Assembly (NCBI GenBank): GCA_019116145.1 | Contig: DXCG01000038.1 | Location: forward strand, 1-32,495 | DNA: 32,495 bases | Direction: 5' to 3' | Origin: Candidatus Phocaeicola gallistercoris | Lineage (GTDB): Bacteria; Bacteroidota; Bacteroidia; Bacteroidales; Bacteroidaceae | In this document: positions 1 to 8,708 of the stretch, piece after piece | How positions within the stretch are numbered: position 1 is the first letter of the stretch | Layout: each line of letters opens with the position of its first letter | Notes under the pieces: generated by a model | The model's database searches: none | The model's input: only the letters and a program-made list of their open reading frames with translations | Told to the model about the DNA's origin: nothing | Program-made: the position numbers and the translations under genes

Positions 1-563
1 AAAATAAATTCATCGGATTAATGAAAAATGAAATAAAGAATAAAAAAATCGGAAAGCCAGCATATATAAAAATAAAAATAAATCATATAACCGACCCTAT
101 TATGGTTTCTAAACTCTATGAGGCATCACAAGCAGGAGTTGATATCGATTTAGTTGTGCGAGGAAACTGTTCCTTAGTAACTGATGTTCCCGGATTTAGC
201 GATAACATTCGCATTCATGGTATTATAGACCGATATTTAGAACATTCCAGAATCTTCATTTTTGCTGCCGGAGGTGAAGAAAAAGTATTCATTGGTTCTG
301 CAGATTGGATGCCACGCAATTTAGACAATAGAATAGAAGTTGTAACGCCTATTTACGATGTGAGAATAAAAAAAGAGATGAAACGCATTGTAGAATACGG
401 ATTAAATGATACTCTTCAAGGAAGAATTGTAAACGGGAGTGGAGAAAACAACTTTTGGCAAACAGAAGACAATACGGTTTTTCGTTCTCAAGAGGCACTC
501 TATAATTATTATTTAGCAGAAAATGTAAACAATAATCAATCCTTAAACGAAAATTTAAAATGA
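1..563 (+). CDS. ppk1: Polyphosphate kinase 1, C-terminal part (runs in from the left edge)
   Basis: PPK1 reversibly makes inorganic polyphosphate from ATP. The reading frame is open from base 3, so the gene starts outside the window and the ATG at 21 is internal. About 186 C-terminal residues are present. They match the last PPK1 domain: the LPAY-like KPAYIKIK stretch, LYEASQAGVDIDLVVRG, RYLEHSR with the conserved second histidine, and SADWMPRNLDNRIE, a phospholipase-D-like motif. The stop overlaps the next ATG as ATGA at 560-563, so translation is probably coupled to the exopolyphosphatase. The tail after the domain is polar and Asn-rich (ENVNNNQSLNENLK). Family call is firm; only the length is unknown. 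Confidence 0.95.
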   Translation, partial: NKFIGLMKNEIKNKKIGKPAYIKIKINHITDPIMVSKLYEASQAGVDIDLVVRGNCSLVTDVPGFSDNIRIHGIIDRYLEHSRIFIFAAGGEEKVFIGSADWMPRNLDNRIEVVTPIYDVRIKKEMKRIVEYGLNDTLQGRIVNGSGENNFWQTEDNTVFRSQEALYNYYLAENVNNNQSLNENLK

Positions 564-1513
564 TAAATAAAGATACCAAAAGCAACAAAACCAACTATGC
601 CGCCATAGATATTGGTTCTAATGCAGTGCGCTTACTTATAAAACAGATAGGAAAGACTAAAAAAGGAGAAACAACGTTTACCAAAGAATTATTGCTTCGC
701 GTACCGCTAAGATTGGGATTCGATGTTTTTGGCTCCGGCATTATATCCGACAAAAAAGCGAAAAACATGTACCGGTTAATGAAATCGTATGCACATTTAA
801 TGAAAATTTACGATGTAAAACGTTACCGTGCCTGTGCAACATCGGCAATGCGTGATGCTCAAAACGGTATGGAACTCATACATAAAATTGAGAAAAAAAC
901 AGGCATTCATATCGATATCATAGATGGACAAGAAGAAGCTAAAATTGTATACAATAACCACATTGAATACATGGAAGACCGTAATGGTAACTATTTATAC
1001 GTAGATGTGGGAGGAGGAAGCACTGAAATCAACCTACTTTCACAAGGAGAGCTATGTTGCAGCCGTTCATACAACATTGGTACAGTACGAATTTTGAATA
1101 ACGCAGTGAAAGTATCTGAATGGGAAAGACTAAAACACGATATTGCCGAACTTGCACAATCGTATGCAAACACGAATATCATTGGTTCGGGAGGTAATAT
1201 CAACAAGTTATACAAACTGGCTGAAAAAAAAGACAAGAAGTATCAACGTATGAGTGTCGATACGCTTCGTTCTCTATATAATACACTTAAAGATTTAAGC
1301 ATCGAAGAACGTATCTATCAGTTCAACCTGAAGCCAGACCGTGCTGATGTTATTGTTCCTGCAGGAAACATATTTCTAACCATAGCCGATATCCTGAAAT
1401 CCGATTATATTTACGTACCTATTATCGGACTGTCGGACGGTATCATCGACGGACTTTACTCCATCGATAAAGAAACAGAAGCTAAGGCTTTAGCACAATC
1501 TCCCGACAAATAA
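560..1513 (+). CDS. ppx: Exopolyphosphatase / pppGpp phosphohydrolase (Ppx/GppA), short form
   Basis: This protein of 317 residues belongs to the ASKHA fold. The first phosphate-binding motif is IDIGSNAVRLLI near residue 17 and the second is DVGGGSTEINL near residue 149. A third glycine motif, GSGGNINKL, is near residue 209. The family removes terminal phosphate from polyphosphate, and some members act on pppGpp. The length fits the short form without the C-terminal HD-like domain of E. coli Ppx and GppA. It overlaps the polyphosphate kinase gene by 4 bases, so making and degrading polyphosphate are encoded on one message. A strong terminator follows. Whether the substrate is polyphosphate, pppGpp or both cannot be read from the sequence; the neighbour favours polyphosphate. 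Confidence 0.93.
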   Translation: MINKDTKSNKTNYAAIDIGSNAVRLLIKQIGKTKKGETTFTKELLLRVPLRLGFDVFGSGIISDKKAKNMYRLMKSYAHLMKIYDVKRYRACATSAMRDAQNGMELIHKIEKKTGIHIDIIDGQEEAKIVYNNHIEYMEDRNGNYLYVDVGGGSTEINLLSQGELCCSRSYNIGTVRILNNAVKVSEWERLKHDIAELAQSYANTNIIGSGGNINKLYKLAEKKDKKYQRMSVDTLRSLYNTLKDLSIEERIYQFNLKPDRADVIVPAGNIFLTIADILKSDYIYVPIIGLSDGIIDGLYSIDKETEAKALAQSPDK

Positions 1514-1536
1514 CTGAATTTTTCTTCACGAATACA

Positions 1537-1578
1537 AAAAAGGTCTTGACATTAATATAAAAATGTCAAGACCTTTTT
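1537..1578. terminator. Bidirectional intrinsic terminator
   Basis: A perfect 16-bp stem (1537-1552 with 1563-1578) has a 10-base loop and is flanked by A-runs on the left and T-runs on the right. It lies between the converging ppx gene (+) and the EEP lipoprotein gene (-), so it can end both transcripts. Confidence 0.9.
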
Positions 1579-1601
1579 TAGTATATATTATTCAGCTCTA
1601 T

Positions 1602-3149
1602 TTATTCCACATCAACATCTACATGCACCATGTAAGGGAAATGGTCGGAAAGATTCGAAGTCACATCGTTCTGAATAACAGTTGCAAAATCACATTTCTG
1701 CGCAAGATCGCCCGTCATCATCATGCAATCCAGCTTCATTCCTGTCTTATCCATTGTCGGATAATCATAACGTACTCCGTTTCCATCGCAAGTCATACCT
1801 GTTGCTTGAAAATTATCAGATATCAGATAAAAAGAATCTTTTAATCCTACAGCAAAATATTTATCAATTGGTTCATATTGTGGAGGACTATTCCACCAAC
1901 GTTTATCCGGCCAAACACCGGCTGCCAAGTGTTCTTCATCTTCGCGGCTGTCACTATTCATATCGCCCGAGCATAAAGCATATTGTTTGCTTGATACCCT
2001 TCTGGCTATTTCTTCTGCTTCTACAACCCGGGTTTGGGCATCTTGTGAAGAAAGATGACAAGCTATCACTGTTACCCCCTTACAGTCGGCCTGCAAGAAA
2101 CCATGTACACGATATCCTGTTTGAGGAGCTGTTTGCAGTTCTACTTTTTCAATATTAGTAAGCTCATATCGAGAAGATATTCCGGTCGGGAAGCTATTTC
2201 TTCCACCTTGTTTACGCAATGAAGCGTAATTATGTCCGTACCTTTTAGCAAACTCTTGGAAATCGGTATCAATGTTAGTTCCAAATCCAAAGCAGTTCAA
2301 TTCACAGAATGTTATTACATCCGGATCATATTTTTGCACCCATTCTACAAAATTATTCTTCCTTGATTCTGAAACATTCGCCCAATTTGAATTATTCGGG
2401 TCTTGATATCCCCACCCATAATCAACATTGCATTCCATTATTCTTAGTCCAGACCTTGGTTTCATCTCCACATCTACTACCATACCTGCTTCAGCATCCG
2501 GGATTTCCATCCGACATGGATTATAAGAATCCGCCACTGCTGTAACAATTAACGTTGTAGGTCTATTCATTAAAATAGATTGCATGCCATTAGAAATCTC
2601 ATAATTTGCATATGGCACAAGTGAGTTAAAATCGGATCTGATTACATAAATATCAAGCATCACACGTTCTTTAATGATATTACCTTCTGTATCAACAAAC
2701 CTAAAGTTTACAGACAAGTCTTCAACAAGTCCCGGATCTTGTATTAACGTAAATGTTTCTGTTACTTTTTTAATACCCGTTGCTGAATAAGTTACAGCTA
2801 TAGTTGCCTTCCTTTCATCTGTAACATTATTCGGATCTACAACAAATTTTATTACACCGTCTTCCGATGTATCAAAATCATGCACCCAATTGGCATTCGA
2901 ACGTGCGGAAATTTCACCATCTTCTACTGGGTTTTCCAAAGTGTAACCCATTTCTCCTGAGCCACCTCTCCCTTGAATACTTACACTTGTTTCATCAAAC
3001 TTAAGTTCAGGTTGGTCTACAGAAGACACTTGTTGTTCTTGAGGTGTAATAGGATTGTCATCATCACTACACCCCATTACCGTAGAACCCCATAAAAGCC
3101 CCATTGCTAAAGCCGGTATCACCAACCAAGGTTTCCATTTTCTTTTCAT
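1602..3149 (-). CDS. BACON-domain lipoprotein with endonuclease/exonuclease/phosphatase (EEP) domain
   Basis: The protein has 515 residues. It starts with a lipoprotein signal peptide with lipobox VMGC (Cys27), followed by SDDD. That acidic tail resembles the surface-export signal of Bacteroidota lipoproteins. Residues about 48-138 form a BACON-like domain (SNANWVHDFD, then a final TFTLIQD strand), usually a carbohydrate- or mucin-adhesion module. Residues about 144-230 look like another beta-sandwich. Residues about 235-515 are an EEP hydrolase: Asn241, Glu283, His365, GDMN (395-398), KLD (472-474) and SDH (501-503). EEP enzymes cut phosphoesters in DNA, RNA, lipids or inositol phosphates; the substrate is not evident. 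It lies 74 bp downstream of a secreted hydrolase gene on the same strand and may share its transcript. I see no good promoter in that gap. Confidence 0.85.
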   Translation of the reverse strand: MKRKWKPWLVIPALAMGLLWGSTVMGCSDDDNPITPQEQQVSSVDQPELKFDETSVSIQGRGGSGEMGYTLENPVEDGEISARSNANWVHDFDTSEDGVIKFVVDPNNVTDERKATIAVTYSATGIKKVTETFTLIQDPGLVEDLSVNFRFVDTEGNIIKERVMLDIYVIRSDFNSLVPYANYEISNGMQSILMNRPTTLIVTAVADSYNPCRMEIPDAEAGMVVDVEMKPRSGLRIMECNVDYGWGYQDPNNSNWANVSESRKNNFVEWVQKYDPDVITFCELNCFGFGTNIDTDFQEFAKRYGHNYASLRKQGGRNSFPTGISSRYELTNIEKVELQTAPQTGYRVHGFLQADCKGVTVIACHLSSQDAQTRVVEAEEIARRVSSKQYALCSGDMNSDSREDEEHLAAGVWPDKRWWNSPPQYEPIDKYFAVGLKDSFYLISDNFQATGMTCDGNGVRYDYPTMDKTGMKLDCMMMTGDLAQKCDFATVIQNDVTSNLSDHFPYMVHVDVDVE

Positions 3150-3223
3150 ACTGTAAAATTTTAGTTTATCACATTTATTTCATAAATAATTATTATCGCA
3201 CTAATTTTCATCATGCACTATTC

Positions 3224-4966
3224 TCACAGCTTTACATGAATTTCATCCCAATCTTTTATTTGTATATAGATCAAGTACGGTTTAAAAACCTCCTCTTCGC
3301 GCGAAGTCCCCGCTGCCTGATAAACATACCATACAGGTTTTCTACCAAGAGGATCGGGTTCTACAGCATATTTCCGTAACCCCAAACATATACCTTCTTC
3401 TTTTACATCAGACCAATTATGCCATATAAAAGCATCTATCCCTTTTAATCTTTCAACTTTCTTCCACGCATACGCACAGCCTGCAGCTTGAACTTGCAAA
3501 TCTGTATCACTATAACTTCTGCTATTAATGCCATTTTCTGAAAGCCATATCACTCTTTTCTTTTTGCCTTTATACTTATTTTCAGAAGCAAATGCCCATT
3601 CATTTAATACTTCCAAATTTTTAAATGTAATCAATGGAGTATTTTTATCAAATAAAGCTTGTAAATCTTCCCAAGTATTTGGATTAGTCAAATCCTCCGG
3701 ATAGGAATGATAAGCAAGCCCCCATTGAAAATCACCTTCTACCTTACTATACATCTTTATAAGGTCAATCATCTGCTTTGAAGAGTAATTTTTTCCTGTT
3801 GCATACGTCCACGAATGTGTAAATGATGCCAATACTTGTGAATTCCCATCATATTGCCTTGTTATATTATAACACAAACGCAATGATTTTATATAAGCAT
3901 CGGTATAAGTCGTTATGGGTTGATATCCCATGTTTGTCCATTCCAATCCACAATCCACTTCATTATGCATAATCCAATAATGAATACGTCCATACATGTT
4001 ATCATCACGACAATATCGCTGTGCAAGGAAATCAATTGCTGCAGCATAACAATTTACACTTTCCGGATTCGTCATATTAGGCATAGAATAGAACGCAGAA
4101 CCAGTAGCCGGATCATAATTCGGATGCTGCATCAGCATTCCTATCTCTTTATCAAGGTGTGCGCGTGCCGGTTGAATTAAAACAATAGCAGCTACTGCTA
4201 TATTTTTCTCATAATAAGCCCTCAACAAATTGTCTAAATAATTAAAATAATCCTTATTAAAATAATATGCTTTCCCTCCATAAATATATTTTATGGTATT
4301 CGGATGTGGCTGCAGATACATTTGGCTTGTCGGGATAACATTCACAGTTGTACTTCTGATTTGAAGTGAATCCATATCTTCCATACACAAACTATTACTC
4401 CCTGCCACACCTTTCAGCACACGTTTTGTAACAGGTTTTAAACGATGTTGTGAAGCTATTATCCAATCCGGATAATGAGCATGTGAAGCTATTTCTTCAT
4501 AATTTTCAGTACGTTGTAAAATTACCCATTTAGATAATGCCCGATCGTATATAACTCCATTTTTATTAACTCGCCGAGTTAATTTTATTGTAAATGATTT
4601 TTTTTGTATCGGTATCTTATCTATTGATTTTGACAGTTGCACAACATCATCGTAAGGAGTTATTTCCGCAAGCACATAATTCCCTTCTTTATCACATTTC
4701 CCTTTAACAATCACATATTCCTTTTTCACTATAACTTGTGTAACAGCAGCACGATATGATGTATTTAAATAAGCACATAATTTTTTTTCGAAAAGAACAG
4801 AATCGTCATCAACACTGTATTTACCGATAGCCATAGCAGGAGAAGTATTTATAAATCCGAAAAAAAGGGTAAATACAAATGATAGCAGACCTCTATCATA
4901 AAAAGATTTCCCGGAAAAGCATAAATACTTATTCTTCCTCCAATTATATGAATTGAGTGTTTTCAT
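3224..4966 (-). CDS. Exported TIM-barrel hydrolase of the DUF5722 type (glycoside-hydrolase-like)
   Basis: The frame is open from an ATG at 5077, but I prefer the ATG at 4966. From there a basic stretch and a hydrophobic segment (LLSFVFTLFFGFINTSPAMA) make a signal peptide; the longer start adds an extra hydrophobic stretch before it. This leaves 580 residues. An N-terminal beta domain precedes a barrel-like domain with two signatures of clan GH-A glycosidases. These are HNE (Glu336, acid/base position) after a strand-like YWIM, and LSENG (Glu477, nucleophile position) after VIW. FIWHNWSD near the C-terminus resembles the last barrel strand. I assign DUF5722 from memory of the family, so that label is moderate; the two-glutamate hydrolase reading is an inference. 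The substrate is unknown. The next gene downstream encodes an exported EEP enzyme. Confidence 0.7.
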   Translation of the reverse strand: MKTLNSYNWRKNKYLCFSGKSFYDRGLLSFVFTLFFGFINTSPAMAIGKYSVDDDSVLFEKKLCAYLNTSYRAAVTQVIVKKEYVIVKGKCDKEGNYVLAEITPYDDVVQLSKSIDKIPIQKKSFTIKLTRRVNKNGVIYDRALSKWVILQRTENYEEIASHAHYPDWIIASQHRLKPVTKRVLKGVAGSNSLCMEDMDSLQIRSTTVNVIPTSQMYLQPHPNTIKYIYGGKAYYFNKDYFNYLDNLLRAYYEKNIAVAAIVLIQPARAHLDKEIGMLMQHPNYDPATGSAFYSMPNMTNPESVNCYAAAIDFLAQRYCRDDNMYGRIHYWIMHNEVDCGLEWTNMGYQPITTYTDAYIKSLRLCYNITRQYDGNSQVLASFTHSWTYATGKNYSSKQMIDLIKMYSKVEGDFQWGLAYHSYPEDLTNPNTWEDLQALFDKNTPLITFKNLEVLNEWAFASENKYKGKKKRVIWLSENGINSRSYSDTDLQVQAAGCAYAWKKVERLKGIDAFIWHNWSDVKEEGICLGLRKYAVEPDPLGRKPVWYVYQAAGTSREEEVFKPYLIYIQIKDWDEIHVKL

Positions 4967-5088
4967 AGAATCTTTCAATAATAAATTGAAATGTATTAGC
5001 ATTACGAAAATACACATTATTTTATATGTAACACCAAATTCTGTGAAATTTATAATATAAAATGCCCCCATAACCATAACTTTTCTCT

Positions 5089-5096
5089 TATCTTTG
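5089..5096 (+). promoter_or_regulatory. -7 promoter element for the nitroreductase gene
   Basis: TATCTTTG fits the Bacteroidetes -7 consensus TAnnTTTG and ends 17-23 bases before the candidate start codons. I see no -33 TTTG at the usual spacing, so this rests on the -7 element alone. Confidence 0.55.
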
Positions 5097-5113
5097 TTAA
5101 GACAAAAAAATAA

Positions 5114-5623
5114 ATGCTTATGGACTTTTTAGATTTAGTTAAATTACGTCACTCTGTGCGAAGTTATGATGAACGCCCAATTGAATCGTCTAAATTGAAT
5201 TACATCATGGAATGTGTACGTTTAGCTCCCTCTGCAGTAAACTATCAGCCTTGGCTTTTTACCGTTGTCGGCGATAAAGAAAAATTAAGCACACTAAAAG
5301 GTGCTTATCAACGGTCGTGGATCACGAACGTTCCATGTATCGTAGTTGCATGTGTAGACCATACAAAATCGTGGCATCGTCCTTCCGATAATAAAGACCA
5401 TGCAGATATTGATGCTGCTATCGCCATCGAACATTTGTGTTTAGCTGCTGCCGAACAAGGATTAGGGTCTTGCTGGATTTGCAATTTTGACACTGAATAT
5501 TGCAAAAAAGCAATGGCACTTCCCGACCATGTTGAGCCCATCGCTTTAATTACTTTAGGATATGCAAATGAAACAAACATACCCGAGAAGAAAAGGAAAC
5601 CGTTGAACGAAATATTATTCTAA
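5114..5623 (+). CDS. Nitroreductase family FMN oxidoreductase
   Basis: This is a compact protein of 169 residues from the first ATG; the ATG at 5120 (MDFLDLVKLRHSVR) is equally likely. RHSVRSY near the N-terminus is the typical FMN-phosphate-binding start of the family. It is followed by LAPSAVNYQPWLF and, further on, by AAAEQGLGSCWICNFD, the usual flavin-contacting segment. The family transfers two electrons from NAD(P)H to nitro-aromatics, quinones or flavins in the cytoplasm. Short versions like this one are common in anaerobes and their physiological substrates are mostly unknown. The gene is a single-gene unit with a promoter element upstream and a terminator after it, divergent from the DUF5722-type gene. 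Confidence 0.88.
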   Translation: MLMDFLDLVKLRHSVRSYDERPIESSKLNYIMECVRLAPSAVNYQPWLFTVVGDKEKLSTLKGAYQRSWITNVPCIVVACVDHTKSWHRPSDNKDHADIDAAIAIEHLCLAAAEQGLGSCWICNFDTEYCKKAMALPDHVEPIALITLGYANETNIPEKKRKPLNEILF

Positions 5624-5648
5624 ATATTTTTCTTATATACCAAAACAA

Positions 5649-5683
5649 AAAGGGGAAGCAAGATCAAATCCTGCTTCCCCTTT
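5649..5683. terminator. Bidirectional intrinsic terminator
   Basis: A perfect 12-bp stem (5649-5660 with 5672-5683) with an 11-base loop lies between the converging nitroreductase (+) and pgk (-) genes. A-runs precede the stem, giving a U-tract to the leftward transcript. The T-run on the right is only three bases. Confidence 0.8.
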
Positions 5684-5713
5684 CATATTATGATATTTTC
5701 TTTTTTCTTTTAT

Positions 5714-6967
5714 TTATTCACCGCAAATAGCAGCAACACCCGGCAATACTTTACCTTCTATAGCTTCCAGCAAAGCACCGCCACCGGTAGAAATATAAGA
5801 AACTTGATCTGCCATACCGAACTTGTTGATACAAGCAACAGAGTCACCACCACCAATCAATGAGAAAGCACCATTCTTAGTTGCTTCGGCAATAGCTTCG
5901 GCAATAGCTTTTGAACCACCTGTAAAGTTATCGAATTCGAAAACACCGGCAGGACCATTCCACAAAATAGTCTTAGCACCTACGATAGCAGCCTTGAATG
6001 CTTCACGGCTTGCAGGACCAGCATCCAAACCTTCCCATCCGTCAGGAATATCATTTACAGAACAAACTTGCGTATGAGCATCGTTTGAGAAAGCATCCGC
6101 TGCGATACAATCTGTCCCAAGCACTAAGTTTACACCTTTAGCCTTTGCTTTGGCAATAATATCGAGAGCCAAATCCAATTTATCTTCCTCACAAATAGAA
6201 TTTCCTACTTTACCGCCTTGAGCTTTAGCAAAAGTAAATGTCATACCGCCACAAAGAATCAAGTTATCTACTTTGTCCATCAGGTTTTCGATAATACCGA
6301 TTTTTGTAGAAACTTTAGAGCCTCCCATGATGGCAGTGAACGGACGCTTGATATCTTTCAATATATTGTCGACAGCTTTCACTTCTTTTTCCATCAAATA
6401 GCCTAACATTTTATGGTCAGCATCGAAAGAATCAGCAATAACAGCCGTAGAAGCATGTTTACGGTGAGCAGTACCAAATGCATCCATTACATAACAATCT
6501 GCATAAGAAGCCAATGTCTTAGCAAATTCTTTCTGACGAGCTTTCATTTCTTTCTTGGCAGCGTCATAATTCGGATCATCTTTTTCGATACCTACAGGCT
6601 TACCTTCTTCCTCCGGATAAAAACGAAGGTTTTCCAGCATCAATACCTCACCCGGTTTCAAAGCAGCTGCAGCATCTTGTGCTTTAGCGCAATCGGGAGC
6701 GTACTGAACCGGAGTACCCAAAGCTGCTGAAACAGCATCGACAATTTGTCCCAATGAGAATTTGGGGTTTACCTTGCCTTTAGGTTTGCCCATGTGCGAC
6801 ATAATAATCAAGGCACCACCATCGGTCAAAATTTTCTTCAAAGTAGGCAGAGCACCACGAATACGAGTGTCATCGGTAATCTTACCATTTTCGTCCAAAG
6901 GTACATTGAAGTCCACACGAACAATTGCCTTCTTTCCGGCAAAGTTGAATTTGTCAATAGTCATCAT
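5714..6967 (-). CDS. pgk: Phosphoglycerate kinase
   Basis: This cytoplasmic glycolytic enzyme moves phosphate between 1,3-bisphosphoglycerate and ADP. The frame is open from 7015, but the family N-terminus ([20 protein letters not shown]) begins at the paired ATGs at 6967 and 6964. An AGAGAT ribosome-binding stretch sits just upstream and the -7 element lies about 46 bases away, so I use that start (417 residues, usual for the family). Visible motifs are RVDFNVPL and [11 protein letters not shown] near the N-terminus, [29 protein letters not shown], and the nucleotide-binding GGSKVSTKI and [13 protein letters not shown] near the C-terminus. It is monocistronic: a terminator follows, and upstream lies an intergenic region shared with the divergent MATE gene. 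Confidence 0.97.
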   Translation of the reverse strand: MMTIDKFNFAGKKAIVRVDFNVPLDENGKITDDTRIRGALPTLKKILTDGGALIIMSHMGKPKGKVNPKFSLGQIVDAVSAALGTPVQYAPDCAKAQDAAAALKPGEVLMLENLRFYPEEEGKPVGIEKDDPNYDAAKKEMKARQKEFAKTLASYADCYVMDAFGTAHRKHASTAVIADSFDADHKMLGYLMEKEVKAVDNILKDIKRPFTAIMGGSKVSTKIGIIENLMDKVDNLILCGGMTFTFAKAQGGKVGNSICEEDKLDLALDIIAKAKAKGVNLVLGTDCIAADAFSNDAHTQVCSVNDIPDGWEGLDAGPASREAFKAAIVGAKTILWNGPAGVFEFDNFTGGSKAIAEAIAEATKNGAFSLIGGGDSVACINKFGMADQVSYISTGGGALLEAIEGKVLPGVAAICGE

Positions 6968-7012
6968 ATCTCTATATTTTTGTTTTAAAATGTTTGCTTT
7001 TTTGTTGCACTG

Positions 7013-7020
7013 CAAAGTTA
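7013..7020 (-). promoter_or_regulatory. -7 promoter element for pgk
   Basis: On the minus strand this reads TAACTTTG, a match to TAnnTTTG, about 46 bases before the pgk start. No clear -33 TTTG is present at 18-21 bp. Confidence 0.6.
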
Positions 7021-7326
7021 AGAAAAAAAACTTACGAAGAAGTATTCCTCCCGATTATTTTCAACTGCAGTGTTATTTTCTTTTAAAAACAAAGAATCAT
7101 CATTCAGGAAAACATCAAAACAACAAATTTTCTCTTCACAAAGCCCATGTTATTTTATAAAAACATCAAAAGATTTAATTGAAAACAACAAGATGTTTTA
7201 AAACATTTATCATGTTCTTTCCATCCAACCCCATCGTGTTTTCATCAACTAAAAATTAGTTTGGACACTGTACATAAAAGTCGTATCTTTGCACGCTTTT
7301 CATAAAAAAGTTTTTTTCGATAATAC
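7021..7326. other. Divergent pgk / MATE intergenic region with repeated AAAACATC motifs
   Basis: I see no gene here. Besides the two promoters there is a cluster of the 8-mer AAAACATC. It occurs on the plus strand at 7109-7116 and 7160-7167, each inside a 12-base direct repeat AAAACATCAAAA. It occurs on the minus strand at 7192-7199, inside the perfect 14-bp palindrome ATGTTTTAAAACAT (7193-7206). The cluster may be an operator for pgk, the MATE gene or both. That is inference: the region is very AT-rich, which raises the chance of accidental repeats. Confidence 0.45.
7260..7291 (+). promoter_or_regulatory. Complete Bacteroidetes-type promoter for the MATE gene
   Basis: TTTG at 7260-7263, a 20-base spacer and TATCTTTG at 7284-7291 form a full match to the -33/-7 promoter of the Bacteroidetes primary sigma factor. 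The start codon is 36 bases further on. Confidence 0.8.
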
Positions 7327-8649
7327 ATGTACACAAATAAAGAAATATGGAATGTAACTTATCCTATTTTCTTAGGATTGCTTGCACAAAATGTCATTAA
7401 CGTTACCGACACCGCTTTTTTAGGGCACGTAAGCGAAGTGGCATTAGGAGCTTCTGCCATGGGCGGGTTATTGTATATCTGTGTTTATACAGTTGCTTTC
7501 GGATTTAGCGTAGGATCACAAATTCTCATCGCACGACGCAATGGAGAAGGGAATTATCATGCCGTGGGTCCTATAATGTGGCAAGGTTCAGCGTTCAGTT
7601 TGGGAATGGCTGTATTATTACTTGCCGCAATGTATGTCTTTGCCGAACCGTTAATTCGCTTGTTAATTACATCCGATGCCATTTATGAAGCGACTTACGA
7701 ATTCTTTATCTGGCGTATTTGGGGATTTTTATTTGCCTTTGTCAATGTAATGTTCCGGGCTCTTTATATAGGCATCACAAAGACAAAAGTGCTTACAATG
7801 AGTGCCATTGTCATGGCGGCTGTAAATGTCATACTCGACTATGTACTGGTATTTGGCGAATGGGGATTCCCCGAAATGGGCGTTCGTGGAGCTGCATTGG
7901 CTTCGGTCATAGCAGAAGCATCGTCATTACTATTCTACTTTATTTATACTTACACGAAAATAGACCGACGCAAATACGGCTTACATCGTTTCGGACAATT
8001 CGATTGGAATATGGTAATGCGCATTTTACACATATCATGCTTCACTATGATACAATATTTTTTATCAATGGCCATTTGGTTTGTCTTCTTCATGGCATTG
8101 GAACGGTTGGGAGAACGACAGCTCGCAATAGCCAACATTGTACGTAGCGTTTATGTAGTAATGCTTATTCCTGTTCAGGCACTCTCCACCACAGCCAATA
8201 CGTTAGTAAGTAATCTTATCGGCTCGGGTGGATCTTCAAAGGTTATTCAGTTACTTAACCACATAGCCCGAATGTCATTTTATATCATGATTGCATGCGT
8301 AATCCTATGCGTTGTGTTCCCTCATTCCATCTTATCAATATACACCAATGAAGAAGCTCTGCTCCATGAATCAACACTTGCTTTGTATGTCGTTTGCGCA
8401 TCTATGTTAATAGCCTCGCTTGCCAATGTCTATTTCAATGGAATATCTGGTACAGGAAACACACAAGCTGCGTTAGGTCTCGAGATTGGTGTACAAATAT
8501 TTTACGCACTATACATTATCATTATTGGCATGGTTATACAAGCTCCGGTTGAAATTTGTTTTACTACCGAAGTGATTTATTACACTTTGATGCTAATATT
8601 CAGCGTTATTTATTTGAAAAAAGCGAAATGGCAGAACAAAAAGATTTGA
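7327..8649 (+). CDS. MATE family multidrug / cation exporter
   Basis: This 440-residue inner-membrane protein has about 12 hydrophobic segments. The MATE start is clear: IWNVTYPIFLGLLAQNVINVTDTAFLGHVSEVALGA holds the first helix and the conserved D-x-x-F-LG turn. The second half begins around residue 230 (MVMRILHISCFTMIQYFLSMA), giving the usual two six-helix bundles. The family exports drugs or metabolites in exchange for Na+ or H+; substrate and coupling ion cannot be told. The gene has its own full promoter. The next gene, ffh, follows after 59 bases with its own promoter, so they need not be cotranscribed. Confidence 0.9.
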   Translation: MYTNKEIWNVTYPIFLGLLAQNVINVTDTAFLGHVSEVALGASAMGGLLYICVYTVAFGFSVGSQILIARRNGEGNYHAVGPIMWQGSAFSLGMAVLLLAAMYVFAEPLIRLLITSDAIYEATYEFFIWRIWGFLFAFVNVMFRALYIGITKTKVLTMSAIVMAAVNVILDYVLVFGEWGFPEMGVRGAALASVIAEASSLLFYFIYTYTKIDRRKYGLHRFGQFDWNMVMRILHISCFTMIQYFLSMAIWFVFFMALERLGERQLAIANIVRSVYVVMLIPVQALSTTANTLVSNLIGSGGSSKVIQLLNHIARMSFYIMIACVILCVVFPHSILSIYTNEEALLHESTLALYVVCASMLIASLANVYFNGISGTGNTQAALGLEIGVQIFYALYIIIIGMVIQAPVEICFTTEVIYYTLMLIFSVIYLKKAKWQNKKI

Positions 8650-8674
8650 TTACGTTGTTTTTTTTATAATTTTG
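8645..8674 (+). promoter_or_regulatory. Promoter for ffh
   Basis: TTTG at 8645-8648 overlaps the end of the MATE gene. After an 18-base spacer comes TAATTTTG at 8667-8674, and the ffh ATG is 35 bases further. The -7 match is exact and the spacer slightly short. Confidence 0.65.
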
Positions 8675-8708
8675 CAGGTCATATTTTTAATCAAAAAAAC
8701 AGAAACTT

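Noticed and set aside
1682-2158. Plus-strand open frame of 158 codons
   Set aside because: It is antisense to the EEP domain, whose catalytic motifs are intact on the minus strand; the plus-strand translation resembles no family.
4967-5077. Upstream extension of the DUF5722-type protein (start at 5077)
   Set aside because: It would place an extra hydrophobic stretch before the signal peptide; the ATG at 4966 gives a normal export signal.
7719-8147. Second plus-strand frame within the MATE gene
   Set aside because: It is Cys/His/Arg-rich with no family resemblance and lies fully inside a convincing MATE reading frame.
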